Assembly (NCBI GenBank): GCA_035524495.1 | Contig: DATKOR010000025.1 | Coordinates: forward strand, 24,296-88,295 | Direction of reading: 5' to 3' | Source of the DNA: CAIKZZ01 sp035524495 | Lineage (GTDB): Bacteria; Pseudomonadota; Gammaproteobacteria; Steroidobacterales; Steroidobacteraceae | Length of the DNA stretch: 64,000 bases | In this document: piece after piece, positions 52,893 through 61,124 of the stretch | Position numbering within the stretch: the stretch's first letter is position 1 | Layout: every line of letters starts with the position of its first letter | Made by a program: the position numbers and the translations under genes | Notes under the pieces: model-generated | The model's input: only the letters and a program-made list of their open reading frames with translations | Told to the model about the DNA's origin: nothing | Databases searched by the model: none

Positions 52893-54131
52893 TCAAGCCC
52901 CCGGGAAGCGGTCGAGCTCGCGAAGCTCAGGGAAGAGCCGTCGCCAGAGTCCGGCGACGATCAGGGTCGCGGCGCCGCCGACGACGACGGCCGGGACCAG
53001 CCCCCACCACGAGGCGGTCAGCCCCGACTCGAACTCGCCGAGCTCGTTGGAAGCACCGATGAACATCCAGCTGACGGCGCCCACGCGCCCGCGCATCGCA
53101 TCGGGCGTCTCGAGCTGCACGAGGAGGTGGCGGACGAACACGCTGATCATGTCGGCGGCGCCCAGCACGCCGAGCGCGACCAGCGAGATCGCGAAGTCGC
53201 GCGACAGGCCGAAGACGATCGTCGCGACGCCGAACACCGCGACGCCCAGGAACATCGCGCGGCCCGCGTGCCGGTTGATCGGCCACAGGGTCAGGAGCCC
53301 CGCCATGACCGCGGCGCCCATCCCGGGCGCCGCGCGCAGCCACCCGAGCCCCTCGACGCCGACCTTGAGCACGTCGGTCGCGTACGCGGGCAGGAGCGCC
53401 GTCGCACCGCCGAAGAGCACCGCGAAGAGGTCGAGCGAGATCGCGCCGAGCACGCTGTGCCGCCGCCACACGAAGCGCAGCCCCTCGACCAGCGTGTGCC
53501 AGCTGGGTTTTTCCGCGGGCGGCGTCTGCCTCGGCGCCGTGATCGAGGCGGTCGCGAGAACGGCGCCCGCGAGGAGCAGCGCCACGGCGCCGTAGACGGC
53601 GAGCGGCCCCTCGGCCGCGTACAGCGCCCCGCCCAGCGCCGGGCCGGCGATCGTCGCGACCTGCCACATCGCCGAGTTGATGCCGACCGCGTTGCCGAAG
53701 AGCGCGAGCGGCACGAGGTTCGGCATCAGCGCCTGGCTCGCCGGCGCCATCGCCGCGCGCGCGACGCCGAACACGACCATCACCGCGAACACCGGCCACG
53801 GGCTCCTGAGCCCCGCGTGCGTCAGCGCCGCGAGCGCGAGCGAGCACGCGAGCAGCAGCGCGAAGCAGACGACGACGATGCGCTTGCGGTTGAGCCGGTC
53901 GGCCGCCTGGCCCGCGATCAGCACGAAGCAGAGGAACGGCACGAACTGCGAGAGCCCGATGAGGCCGAGATCCAGCGGGTCGTGCGTGATCGTGTAGACC
54001 TGGACGCCGACGGCGACGGTCTGCATCTGGACCGCGAAGGAGCCGGCGAAGCGCGCCAGCAGAAAGCGCGTGAACGAGCCGTGCGCGAGCACGGCCCGCA
54101 GCGAGCCCGAAGGTGGCGCCGCAGCCGTCAC
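52893..54131 (-). CDS. MFS transporter, EntS-like
   Basis: A 412-residue inner-membrane protein with about twelve hydrophobic segments. The loop between helices 2 and 3 reads GQAADRLNRKRIVVV, matching the MFS motif. MQTVAVGVQVYTITHDPLDLGLIGLSQFVPFL and APASQALMPNLVPLALFGNAVGINSAMWQVATIAGPALGG are characteristic of the EntS/MFS_3 group, which exports siderophores and drugs. The substrate is unknown. The start is GTG 54131. A sigma-70-like promoter lies at 54163-54189. The gene runs toward the radical SAM gene, and the LexA box lies just after its stop. Confidence 0.9.
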   Translation of the reverse strand: MTAAAPPSGSLRAVLAHGSFTRFLLARFAGSFAVQMQTVAVGVQVYTITHDPLDLGLIGLSQFVPFLCFVLIAGQAADRLNRKRIVVVCFALLLACSLALAALTHAGLRSPWPVFAVMVVFGVARAAMAPASQALMPNLVPLALFGNAVGINSAMWQVATIAGPALGGALYAAEGPLAVYGAVALLLAGAVLATASITAPRQTPPAEKPSWHTLVEGLRFVWRRHSVLGAISLDLFAVLFGGATALLPAYATDVLKVGVEGLGWLRAAPGMGAAVMAGLLTLWPINRHAGRAMFLGVAVFGVATIVFGLSRDFAISLVALGVLGAADMISVFVRHLLVQLETPDAMRGRVGAVSWMFIGASNELGEFESGLTASWWGLVPAVVVGGAATLIVAGLWRRLFPELRELDRFPGA

Positions 54132-54162
54132 GGGTGACCATCCGCTCGAAGGGAGGGCGGCC

Positions 54163-54189
54163 AGTATAGCGAGCGGGCCACGCGCTCAA
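54163..54189 (-). promoter_or_regulatory. Sigma-70-like promoter of the MFS gene
   Basis: On the minus strand: TTGAGC, 15 bases, TATACT, about 32 bp before the GTG start of the MFS gene. The spacer is two bases short of ideal. Confidence 0.5.
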
Positions 54190-54267
54190 GTCCGGCGCGC
54201 CGCGGCCGATAGGACAGGCGTCCGGAGCGCATCACTTCCCCCTCGTGCGCTCCCGGTACCCCCTCCG

Positions 54268-54302
54268 GGCGGTCCGAGTCGATCGGACCGCCTCATTTTT
54301 TT
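54268..54302 (+). terminator. Strong rho-independent terminator with no gene upstream
   Basis: GGCGGTCCGA, loop GTCGA, TCGGACCGCC, then TCATTTTTTT. It reads on the plus strand, but the region before it (54132-54267) has no coding gene, and the MFS gene runs away from it. It may end a small RNA. Confidence 0.85.
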
Positions 54303-54483
54303 CGATGGCCGTCGGCGCAGGCGCGCGGCGTTCCCGTTCACACGCCGGTGCCGACGCAGCACCCCCGGGCCCTCCGCTCCGTTGTCGCCGTTGCACAACG
54401 CAAGCCCGCTCGGGTTCTTGAACGGCCGGAACCAAGATCGCGAGCATCTCCGGCGGCTCAAGGAACAGCCCCGGTTCACACGC
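54303..54483. other. Spacer before the beta-barrel pseudogene
   Basis: No supported gene. Open frames exist but have no domain, signal peptide or ribosome site. With the terminator region it makes a gene-free stretch from 54132 to about 54483. Confidence 0.5.
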
Positions 54484-55054
54484 ACGGATGCCGTTCGCTG
54501 CCTGCTCGTGGCGCTCGTCTTCGCGTCGCTGCCGGCCGCCTCGGACCCGCTCGGCCTCTACATCGGTGCGGGTGCCGGCCAGGCGCAGGTCAAGGCGGAC
54601 GTGATCAGCTTCGACCGTCATCACGCCGGCTGGAAGGTCCTCGCGGGCCTTCGCCCGGTCCCGATCGTCGGCGCCGAGCCCGAGTACGTCGATTTCGGGC
54701 ACCCGAGCGTCGGGTTCCCGAGCGGCCACGCCGCCGACTCGAGCGCGCAGGCCACCGGGGCGTTCGGACTTCTCTAATCGGCCGCTGCCCCTGCCGGTGC
54801 TCGACATCTACCTGAAGGCGGGCATCGCGCGCGTCAGGAGCTCGGTCGCAACGAACGCGCAGGGATGCACGGCGCCCGGGGCGCCGCTCCCGTGCCAGGG
54901 CTTCGCCTATGGCGCGCAAGGGACACGGTTCGCGGGCGGGGCCGGCGTGCAGCTCAACTTCGCGCCGCTTGCGCTGCGCGCCGAGTTCGAGCAGTTCAGC
55001 TCCGACATCGGCAATCCGAAACTCGTCTCGCTCGCGCTGACCTCGCGCTCCTAG
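54484..55054 (+). pseudogene. Frameshifted outer-membrane beta-barrel (OmpA-like) protein
   Basis: Two parts in different frames form one protein. Part 1 has a signal-like start (LLVALVFASLPAAS), then DPLGLYIGAGAGQAQVKAD and PIVGAEPEYVDFGHPS, and meets a stop at 54775-54777. Part 2 starts before it in the next frame as RPLPLPVLDIYLKAGIARVRSS and ends FAPLALRAEFEQFSSDIGNPK with LVSLALTSRS. Together these match the small eight-stranded barrel proteins (GYLPLPLP...D.Y.KAG is the usual junction). A single one-base indel around 54750-54780 explains it. No good ATG exists in frame at the start; GTG 54508 is possible. It is a real pseudogene or a sequencing error. Confidence 0.8.
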
Positions 55055-55090
55055 GCGTGACGGCGTGCCCGCACGGCCGGCGTCGATCGC

Positions 55091-56578
55091 TCACTTCGCG
55101 GCGCTGACCGCCGCCTTCCATTCGCCGTCGGCGAGCACCGTCGTGTAGAGCGTCTCGACTTCGCGCCCGCCGTCCTGCGACGGCTCGTGCGTCAGCGCGT
55201 GCACCAGCGCGAGCGAGGGACTGATCGGGTCCACGCGCAGGAGGAGCACGCGCCCCGCCTCGCGCCGACGCGCGAGCCGCCGATGCAGCGCGGCGAGCTC
55301 GCCCGCGTCGTTGCAGCCGACCCAGCGCCCGTCGATCCAGAAGCACGCGGGGTAGGTCCACTGCGCAACGAAGGCCGCGGTGTCGCGCGCGAACTGCGCC
55401 TCGAGGAGCCGTCGCACGCACTGCATGGGACCCTCGATCGGACCGGGGGCGCCTGCGGCTGCCTCGCGCGCCGCGGTGCCGGGCGCCTGCCGCGGCGGCT
55501 CGCGCTCCTCCTCGCCGACCGGCAGCACGCGCGATGCGTCGGACTCGCGCGGCGCCGTGACGCGCGCCGCGAGCTCCGGCCGCACCACCGGCAACGCGAG
55601 TCCGCGCGTGACGAGCGTCGCGGTCTCGCCGACGAGCGCTCGCGCCGCGGGCGCGCCGCCGCTGCGCGCGACCACCGTCAGCGCGCGTGCGGTGCCGAGT
55701 TCGACCGCCTGCTCGACCTGCTCGGGCGCGAGGCGCCCGGCCACGGCACGCACCCAGCCGATGAGCGCGCGGGCCGTGCCCTCGGCATCACCGGTCGTCG
55801 CGGGCGGCGCGGCGATGTTCGCGCCCTCGCCGAGCACGGCGGCGAGCGCGCTGCGGATCTCGCGCGCGAGCACTGGGAGCGGTCCCGATTCGACGACGGG
55901 CGGGCCCCCGAGCCCGCGGACGAGGACGTCGCGCGCCCCGTCGATCGTGGCCGCGGTGAGCGGCGTCACCGGGAGCCCGGCGAGCGCGCGCGAGACGGCG
56001 GCCTCGACCGCCGGGCCGAGCGTCTCGGGCGCAACCCCGGCGCGGGCTGCCACCGTGCGCAGCGCCGCGAGGATCGCGGCGCCCGCGTTCCGCGGATCGC
56101 CGCCGGCGATCAGCGCGGGATTCATCGCCGGCTCGAGGCCGGTCCGGCCGAGGACTTCGCTCTGCACCGCATCAACGAGCACGCGCAGCGCGAGCGCCGC
56201 ATCGGACGGCGCCGCCGCGAGCGGCGGCTCGGGCGCAGCCTCCGGCTCGATGCTGAGCACGCGAACGAGCGCCTCGCGCGCGGCCTCGACGGGCCGCGCC
56301 TCCGGAACCACGGCGACGCGCCGGGCGACCGCCTGGTCGATGATCGTGCGCAGCGCGGCCGGCGTGAACCCGGCCTCGAGCGCCACCCGGGCCCAGCGGC
56401 CGATCGCGGTCTCGTTCGCCGTCGCGCGGGTGTCGGCGAGCGGGGGCAGCGCGCCTTTCGGACCCGCGAGCGCGCGGATCTCGTCGATCAGCGCCTCGAT
56501 CTCGCGGACGATGGGCGCGGCAGGCTCGGGAATGCCCGCTCCCGACGCCGGGCCCGGCGGCCGCGTCGTGAGGCTCAT
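55091..56578 (-). CDS. Protein with three internal repeats and a C-terminal NTF2-like domain
   Basis: A 495-residue protein without a signal peptide or membrane segment. Three similar units of about 95 residues are seen at 22-112, 129-225 and 236-328. Each has a helical start (VREIEALIDEI, LRVLVDAVQSEV, AREIRSALAAV), a middle RAVA...AG-x-x-PE-x-L...AV-x-x-A, and ends D-x-ARD-x-LVRGL (best in unit 2). Residues about 370-495 (GPMQCVRRLLEAQFARDTAAFVAQWTYPACFWIDGRWV, RVLLLRVDPISPSLALVHALTHEP) match a SnoaL/NTF2-like fold. I do not recognise the whole. It starts 13 bp after the alpha/beta hydrolase stop and is probably in one unit with it. Confidence 0.78.
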   Translation of the reverse strand: MSLTTRPPGPASGAGIPEPAAPIVREIEALIDEIRALAGPKGALPPLADTRATANETAIGRWARVALEAGFTPAALRTIIDQAVARRVAVVPEARPVEAAREALVRVLSIEPEAAPEPPLAAAPSDAALALRVLVDAVQSEVLGRTGLEPAMNPALIAGGDPRNAGAAILAALRTVAARAGVAPETLGPAVEAAVSRALAGLPVTPLTAATIDGARDVLVRGLGGPPVVESGPLPVLAREIRSALAAVLGEGANIAAPPATTGDAEGTARALIGWVRAVAGRLAPEQVEQAVELGTARALTVVARSGGAPAARALVGETATLVTRGLALPVVRPELAARVTAPRESDASRVLPVGEEEREPPRQAPGTAAREAAAGAPGPIEGPMQCVRRLLEAQFARDTAAFVAQWTYPACFWIDGRWVGCNDAGELAALHRRLARRREAGRVLLLRVDPISPSLALVHALTHEPSQDGGREVETLYTTVLADGEWKAAVSAAK

Positions 56579-56591
56579 CGCACGCTCGGCA

Positions 56592-57476
56592 TCAGCGGGA
56601 CTCCGCGATGAACGGCTCGATCAGTGCCGCGACGGCCTCCGGGTCCTCGTGGTGCATCATGTGGCCGGCCTGCGGCAGCGTCGCCACCGTGAGCGTGCGG
56701 AAGATGGTCCGGAAATGCGCCTCGCTGCCGTCGGCGCCGAGGTGCGCGGCGAACTCGGAGCGCCCGCCCATCACGAGCAGCACCGGCGCCTCGACCTTGC
56801 CCCAGACCGTCTCGGCCTCCTCGCGGTGGTACAGCACCGGGTTCACGAGCTTGTGCGCGGGGTCGGCGCTGACCGTCAGGCCGCCGTTCCCGTTCGGCCT
56901 CGACCAGCTGCGCGCGATGAACTCCGCGCGCTCGGGCGTGAGGCGCGGGTTCTTGCGCATCAGGACCGCGGTGAAGCGCTCGAGGCTCTCGTAAGTCCCG
57001 AAGGACGGTGGCGCGCGCAGCTCGTCGAGCCACTTGCGATAGCGGCCCGCCGCCTGCTCCGGCTTGGTGCGCGGCAGCCCGAACCCCTCGAGGCTGACCA
57101 CGCGCCGCACCCGCTCGGGACGGATGCCGCCATAGAGGCAGGCGATGTTGCCGCCCATGCTGTGGCCGACGAGCGTGACGGGTGCGCCCGGCGCGACCGT
57201 CTCGAGCAGCGCGTCGAGGTCCGCGAGGTAGTCCGGGAACCAGTACGCGCGCCCTTGCCAGGCACTGCGGCCGAAGCCGCGCCAGTCGAGCGCGACGATC
57301 GGCAGCTCCGCCGCGAACGCGTCGACGACGAACTGGAAGGTGTCGCTGGTGTCGAGCCAGCCGTGCAGGAACACGAACGGGTTCGCCGATGGCGGACCCC
57401 AGCGGGTCAGGTGGTGCCTGAGGCCACTGAGCTCGAGCGTCTCGTGGCGCGCGGTGCGGCGGGGCTGGTAGCTCAT
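56592..57476 (-). CDS. Alpha/beta hydrolase
   Basis: A 294-residue cytosolic hydrolase. The nucleophile elbow is GHSMGG, the oxyanion region FLHGWLDTSDTF, and the catalytic His lies in QAGHMMHHEDP near the end. An Asp/Glu in MGGRSEF completes the triad region. DWRGFGRSAW follows the usual strand-4 pattern. The lid is short. The substrate is unknown; relatives are often listed as putative esterases or dehalogenase-like hydrolases. The start ATG 57476 precedes the family core. The repeat protein lies downstream on the same strand. Confidence 0.9.
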   Translation of the reverse strand: MSYQPRRTARHETLELSGLRHHLTRWGPPSANPFVFLHGWLDTSDTFQFVVDAFAAELPIVALDWRGFGRSAWQGRAYWFPDYLADLDALLETVAPGAPVTLVGHSMGGNIACLYGGIRPERVRRVVSLEGFGLPRTKPEQAAGRYRKWLDELRAPPSFGTYESLERFTAVLMRKNPRLTPERAEFIARSWSRPNGNGGLTVSADPAHKLVNPVLYHREEAETVWGKVEAPVLLVMGGRSEFAAHLGADGSEAHFRTIFRTLTVATLPQAGHMMHHEDPEAVAALIEPFIAESR

Positions 57477-57550
57477 CGCGGCCGGGCGGGCCCCGGAGAC
57501 GACGTGCGGCCGGCCGCCCCGCAGGCGCGCCGGCCGCACGATGCGCCGAC

Positions 57551-57898
57551 CTAGAGCGTGCCGCTCGGCTCCTTGCCGGGATCGGACGCGACCGGCAGCG
57601 GCTCCGCGATGTGCGCGGGAGCGGCCGGCGGTGGGGCCGGTGGCGGAGCCATCGGTGCGGGTGATGGCATCGGCGCCGGGGCCGGCGCGGGCCTCGGTGC
57701 TGCGCGCTTGGCCGGGGCGGCCTTCTTCTTGGGCGCTGCTTTCTTGGGCGCGGCCTTGCGCTTCGCGGCCTTCTTCGCCGGGCGCCTGGCGACCTTGCGG
57801 GCGGCACCCTTGCGGGCTGCGGCCTTCTTGGTCTTCGCCTTCTTGACCTTCTTGGGCTTCGCTTTCCCCTTCGCCTTGCTCTTCTTGCGCTTCGCCAT
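57551..57898 (-). CDS. Histone H1/AlgP-like basic DNA-binding protein
   Basis: A 115-residue protein. Residues 1-70 are almost only Lys, Ala and Arg in PKKA/AKKA-type repeats (KKVKKAKTKKAAARKG, KRKAAPKKAAPKKKAA). Residues 71-105 are Pro/Ala/Met-rich, and the end is DPGKEPSGTL. Such proteins resemble the tails of eukaryotic H1 and bacterial AlgP/HctB-type proteins, and bind DNA or RNA without sequence choice. The repeat length could vary between strains. It is an isolated gene in the same direction as the hydrolase. Confidence 0.85.
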   Translation of the reverse strand: MAKRKKSKAKGKAKPKKVKKAKTKKAAARKGAARKVARRPAKKAAKRKAAPKKAAPKKKAAPAKRAAPRPAPAPAPMPSPAPMAPPPAPPPAAPAHIAEPLPVASDPGKEPSGTL

Positions 57899-58017
57899 GG
57901 CAACTCCTAAAGAAAAGCCGTCGAATCGAACGAGTCCCCGCGCTGCCGCGCCGTCGGGAGGGAGAACCTTCTCGCGAATGCACCATCCGGCGCAAGTGGG
58001 TCGAGGCGCCGGCACCC

Positions 58018-59535
58018 TCAGCCGCCGAGGAACATCCGGTAGGCGGGGTTCTGGGTCTCCTCGACGAAGTTGAAGCCGAGCTCGGCCAGGTGGCCGAGGA
58101 ACTCGGCCTCGCTGGCCGGCGGCACCTGGATGCCGGTCAGCACCCGCCCGTAGTCCGAGCCGTGGTTGCGGTAGTGGAACAGGCTGATGTTCCAGCCCTC
58201 GCCGACCGCGGTCAGGAACCGAAGCAGCGCCCCGGGGCGCTCCGGAAACTCGAAGCGAAACAGTCGCTCGTGCGCAAGCCCGTGCGCGGGACCCCCGACC
58301 ATGTAGCGCACGTGCAGCTTCGCCATCTCGTTGTCGCTCATGTCGACGACCCGGAAGCCGGCCGCCGCGATCGCCTTCAGCACCCGCTCCTTCTCGGCGA
58401 CGCCGCCCGAGAGCGCGACGCCCACGAAGATCTCGGCGCGCCGGGTGTCCTGGTAGCGGTAGTTGAACTCGGTGACGAAGCGCGTGCCGACCGCGCTGCA
58501 GAAGTGCAGGAAGCTCCCCGGCTGCTCCGGGATCTCGACCGCGAACAGCGCCTCGCGCTGCTGGCCGAGGTCGGCGCGCTCGGCGACGTGCCGCAGCCGG
58601 TCGAAGTTCATGTTGGCGCCGGAGTTCAGCGTCACGAAGGTCTTGCCCGCGGCGCGCTCGCGCGCGACCCATTTCTTGAGGCCGGCGACCGCGAGCGCGC
58701 CCGCGGGCTCGGCGATCGAGCGCGTGTCCTCGAAGATGTCCTGGATCGCCGCGCAGGTCTCGTCGGTCGTGACCAGCACGACCTCGTCGACGTACTGCTG
58801 CGCGAGCCTTATCGTCTCGGCGCCGACGCGTCGCACCGCGACGCCGTCGGCGAAGATCCCGACCCGCTCGAGCGTGACGCGCTCGCCGGCGAGCAGCGAG
58901 GCGTGCATGCTGGCCGCGTCCTCGGGCTCGACGCCGACGATCCGGATCGACGGGTAGAGCGCCTTGACGTAACAGGCGATGCCTCCGATCAGGCCACCGC
59001 CACCGACCGGCACGAAGATCGCGTCGATGTGCGCGTCGTGCTGGCGCAGGATCTCCATCGCGATCGTCCCCTGGCCCGCGATCACCTCGGGATCGTCGAA
59101 CGGGTGGATCAGCGTTATCCGGAGGTCGCGCGCGAGCGCAAGCGCGTGCTCGTTGGCCGCGTCGTAGTCGTCGCCGACGAGCTCGATCTCGGCCCCGAGG
59201 TCGCGGACCGCCTGCACCTTGATCTCGGGCGTCGTGCGCGGCATCACGACCAGCGCCTTGATGCCGCGACGCTGCGCCGCGAGCGCGACACCCTGCGCGT
59301 GGTTGCCGGCCGATGCGCAGATCACGCCGCGCGCGGCTTCCGCATCCGAGAGGTGCGCGATCTTGTTGCAGGCGCCGCGCACCTTGAACGAGAAGACGGG
59401 CTGCAGGTCCTCGCGCTTGAAGAGCACGCGGTTGCCGAGGCGCCTCGACAGCCGGCCCGCGGGCTCCAGCGGCGTCTCGATCGCGACGTCGTAGACGCGG
59501 GCCTTCAGGATGCGTTCGAGGTATTCGGTCTTCAC
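58018..59535 (-). CDS. ilvA: Threonine ammonia-lyase, biosynthetic
   Basis: A 505-residue cytosolic PLP enzyme converting threonine to 2-oxobutanoate, the first step to isoleucine. The PLP lysine is in FSFKVRGACNKI, the phosphate loop is GGGGLIGG, and SAGNHAQG is the Asn loop. The C-terminal part (about 325-500) holds two ACT-like domains (FAVEIPEQPGSFLHFCSAV and FRFEFPERPGALLRFLTAV), which identify the biosynthetic, isoleucine-sensitive form. The start is GTG 59535. There are no ilvBN or leu genes nearby. No attenuator was seen in the 63-bp upstream gap. Confidence 0.96.
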   Translation of the reverse strand: MKTEYLERILKARVYDVAIETPLEPAGRLSRRLGNRVLFKREDLQPVFSFKVRGACNKIAHLSDAEAARGVICASAGNHAQGVALAAQRRGIKALVVMPRTTPEIKVQAVRDLGAEIELVGDDYDAANEHALALARDLRITLIHPFDDPEVIAGQGTIAMEILRQHDAHIDAIFVPVGGGGLIGGIACYVKALYPSIRIVGVEPEDAASMHASLLAGERVTLERVGIFADGVAVRRVGAETIRLAQQYVDEVVLVTTDETCAAIQDIFEDTRSIAEPAGALAVAGLKKWVARERAAGKTFVTLNSGANMNFDRLRHVAERADLGQQREALFAVEIPEQPGSFLHFCSAVGTRFVTEFNYRYQDTRRAEIFVGVALSGGVAEKERVLKAIAAAGFRVVDMSDNEMAKLHVRYMVGGPAHGLAHERLFRFEFPERPGALLRFLTAVGEGWNISLFHYRNHGSDYGRVLTGIQVPPASEAEFLGHLAELGFNFVEETQNPAYRMFLGG

Positions 59536-59598
59536 GGGCCGATCTTGCGGTGAAATTGTGCGTCGCCGCAACCGCGGCGACCCCGGCCGGGCGACCGC

Positions 59599-60411
59599 TC
59601 AGCGGTCGAGGAAGCGCCGGATGCGGGTCGCGATCGCGGCGGGCTGGGCGGCGATGAAACCCGGGCCCTCCCCGGCGACCTCCTCGAGCACCGCGGTCGG
59701 CAGGCGCCGTGCCGCCCCGCTCGCCGACTCGCCCCAGGTGCCGCGCAGCTTCAGCAGGAGCGCGCGCTGGTTGACGAGCGGCAGGCGCTGCACCGCGGGC
59801 CAGGCGCGGATCGCGCGCTCGATCCACCCGGCCTGCGGGCCGGTCGCGAGCTCGATGGCGAAGCCCGCGGCGAGCGCCTCGAGCGGCTCGCCCTCGCCAC
59901 GCGCCACGAGGCTGCGGCGCCACTCGCGCGCGAGGTGGGTGCCGTCGGCGGCCGGCGGGACGGGCCACGGCTCCCCGGCCTCGCCGGCGACGAGCGGGAC
60001 GCCGGCGAGCACCAGCCGGCGCACGCCGTGCGGCCTCGCGATCGCGAGCTCCACGGCCATCGCGGCACCGCTGCCGATGCCGATGACGTCGGCCTCGCGC
60101 AGGCGCAGCGCGTCCAGGAAATCGCCGATCGCCTCGGCGTAGTCGCGGATTCCGGGCGGCGCGGGCGGGGCGTCGGACTCCCCGCAGCCCGGCGTGTCGC
60201 AGGCGTAGACCGAGCGGTCCGTCCCGATCTCCGGCAGGAGCGCCGCGTAGCTCCGCGACGAGCGCGGGTTCTCGTGCAGGCACACGAGCGGCGTGTGCTC
60301 GTCGAAGCCGCCGGTCGACGGGAAGGCCGTGCGGACGTGCAGCTGCCCGTAGCGGCACTCGAAGTAGGCCCGTCGCAGGTTGACGACGGTGCGCGCGGGA
60401 TCCTTCGCCAT
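59599..60411 (-). CDS. Alpha/beta hydrolase, second copy type
   Basis: A 270-residue hydrolase, unrelated in detail to the one at 56592. Residues YGQLHVRTAFPSTGG lead to PLVCLHENPRSSRSY, where His and Glu replace the usual HGFP loop. The elbow is GIGSGAAM (GxSxG), and YACDTPGCGESDAP follows strand 4. The late part (EVAGEGPGFIAAQPAAIATRIRRFLDR) lacks the usual GH-x-x catalytic histidine of the family, so a different acid/base arrangement or a non-catalytic role is possible. It ends 63 bp before the ilvA start, on the same strand. Confidence 0.85.
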   Translation of the reverse strand: MAKDPARTVVNLRRAYFECRYGQLHVRTAFPSTGGFDEHTPLVCLHENPRSSRSYAALLPEIGTDRSVYACDTPGCGESDAPPAPPGIRDYAEAIGDFLDALRLREADVIGIGSGAAMAVELAIARPHGVRRLVLAGVPLVAGEAGEPWPVPPAADGTHLAREWRRSLVARGEGEPLEALAAGFAIELATGPQAGWIERAIRAWPAVQRLPLVNQRALLLKLRGTWGESASGAARRLPTAVLEEVAGEGPGFIAAQPAAIATRIRRFLDR

Positions 60412-60577
60412 GGACCAGAGGGTACTTCTTCGCAGCGGCGAGTCAAAGGACCGCGGTCGGCGCGCCGCCTGCGACGAGCCGAAGCGAAGTCGCGACGAAG
60501 GGCCGCAACCGAACGGCGCGTCGGTGCATCTTAGTCTCCGAACGATGCACGCGTTTCCTCACCCCCGGAGATCTCCC

Positions 60578-60922
60578 ATGGCCCGTCTTCCCCTCGCGAT
60601 CTTCGCTGCCGGCCTTGGCGGCCTGCTGCTGACCTCGGCCTCCTTCGCCGCCACGACGCCGAGTGCGCCGACGGTACGCGTCAGCTACTCCGACCTCGAC
60701 CTGACCAAGGACGCCGGCGTCGAGCGCCTGTACGCGCGCCTGCAGAACGCCGCCGCGCGCGTCTGCCGGAGCCTCGAGAGCCGCGACCTCGCCATCGGCC
60801 GCGCGCACCAGCAGTGCGTCAGCACGGCGCTCGATCGCGCGGTCGAGGACGTGCACAGCTCGCGCCTGACCGCGCGCCACAAGGGCGCCGCAGCCGGCCA
60901 GCAGTACGCACGCGCCAGCTGA
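60578..60922 (+). CDS. UrcA-family small exported protein
   Basis: A 114-residue protein with a signal peptide (cut near SFA-AT) and the UrcA pattern VRVSYSDLDLTKDAGVERLYARLQNAAARVC near the middle. The paired cysteines (VCRSLESRDL and QQCVSTAL) are typical. The family is common in alpha- and gammaproteobacteria, and its role is not known. GGAG nine bases upstream favours ATG 60578; an earlier in-frame ATG at 60545 would add eleven residues without a ribosome site. A 7-bp inverted repeat (GTGCATC / GATGCAC, 60524-60550) lies just before it. A strong terminator follows. Confidence 0.88.
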   Translation: MARLPLAIFAAGLGGLLLTSASFAATTPSAPTVRVSYSDLDLTKDAGVERLYARLQNAAARVCRSLESRDLAIGRAHQQCVSTALDRAVEDVHSSRLTARHKGAAAGQQYARAS

Positions 60923-60950
60923 AACTCCCTGAGTCTTCGTGACTCACTCG

Positions 60951-60981
60951 GGCGCGCGGATTACCGCGCGCCTCTTTTTTT
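60951..60981 (+). terminator. Rho-independent terminator after the UrcA gene
   Basis: GGCGCGCGG, loop ATTA, CCGCGCGCC, then TCTTTTTTT. It begins 28 bp after the stop. Confidence 0.92.
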
Positions 60982-61124
60982 GCCTGCTCGCTCGCGTGCT
61001 GTACGGATGGTTCCTGCGGTAAACCACCATCCGCGGGCCTCGCCGCCTGCTCAAATGCGAATTCCGGTGCTGCCGCGCAGCATTCAAACTTCGCCTCAGA
61101 TCAAACGGCGAAGGACACGCACAG

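Noticed and set aside
57556..58073. Plus-strand reading of the H1-like gene region (Gly/Ala-rich product)
   Set aside because: It is the shadow of the Lys/Ala repeat gene; the minus-strand product has a proper start, matches a known protein type and the plus product does not.
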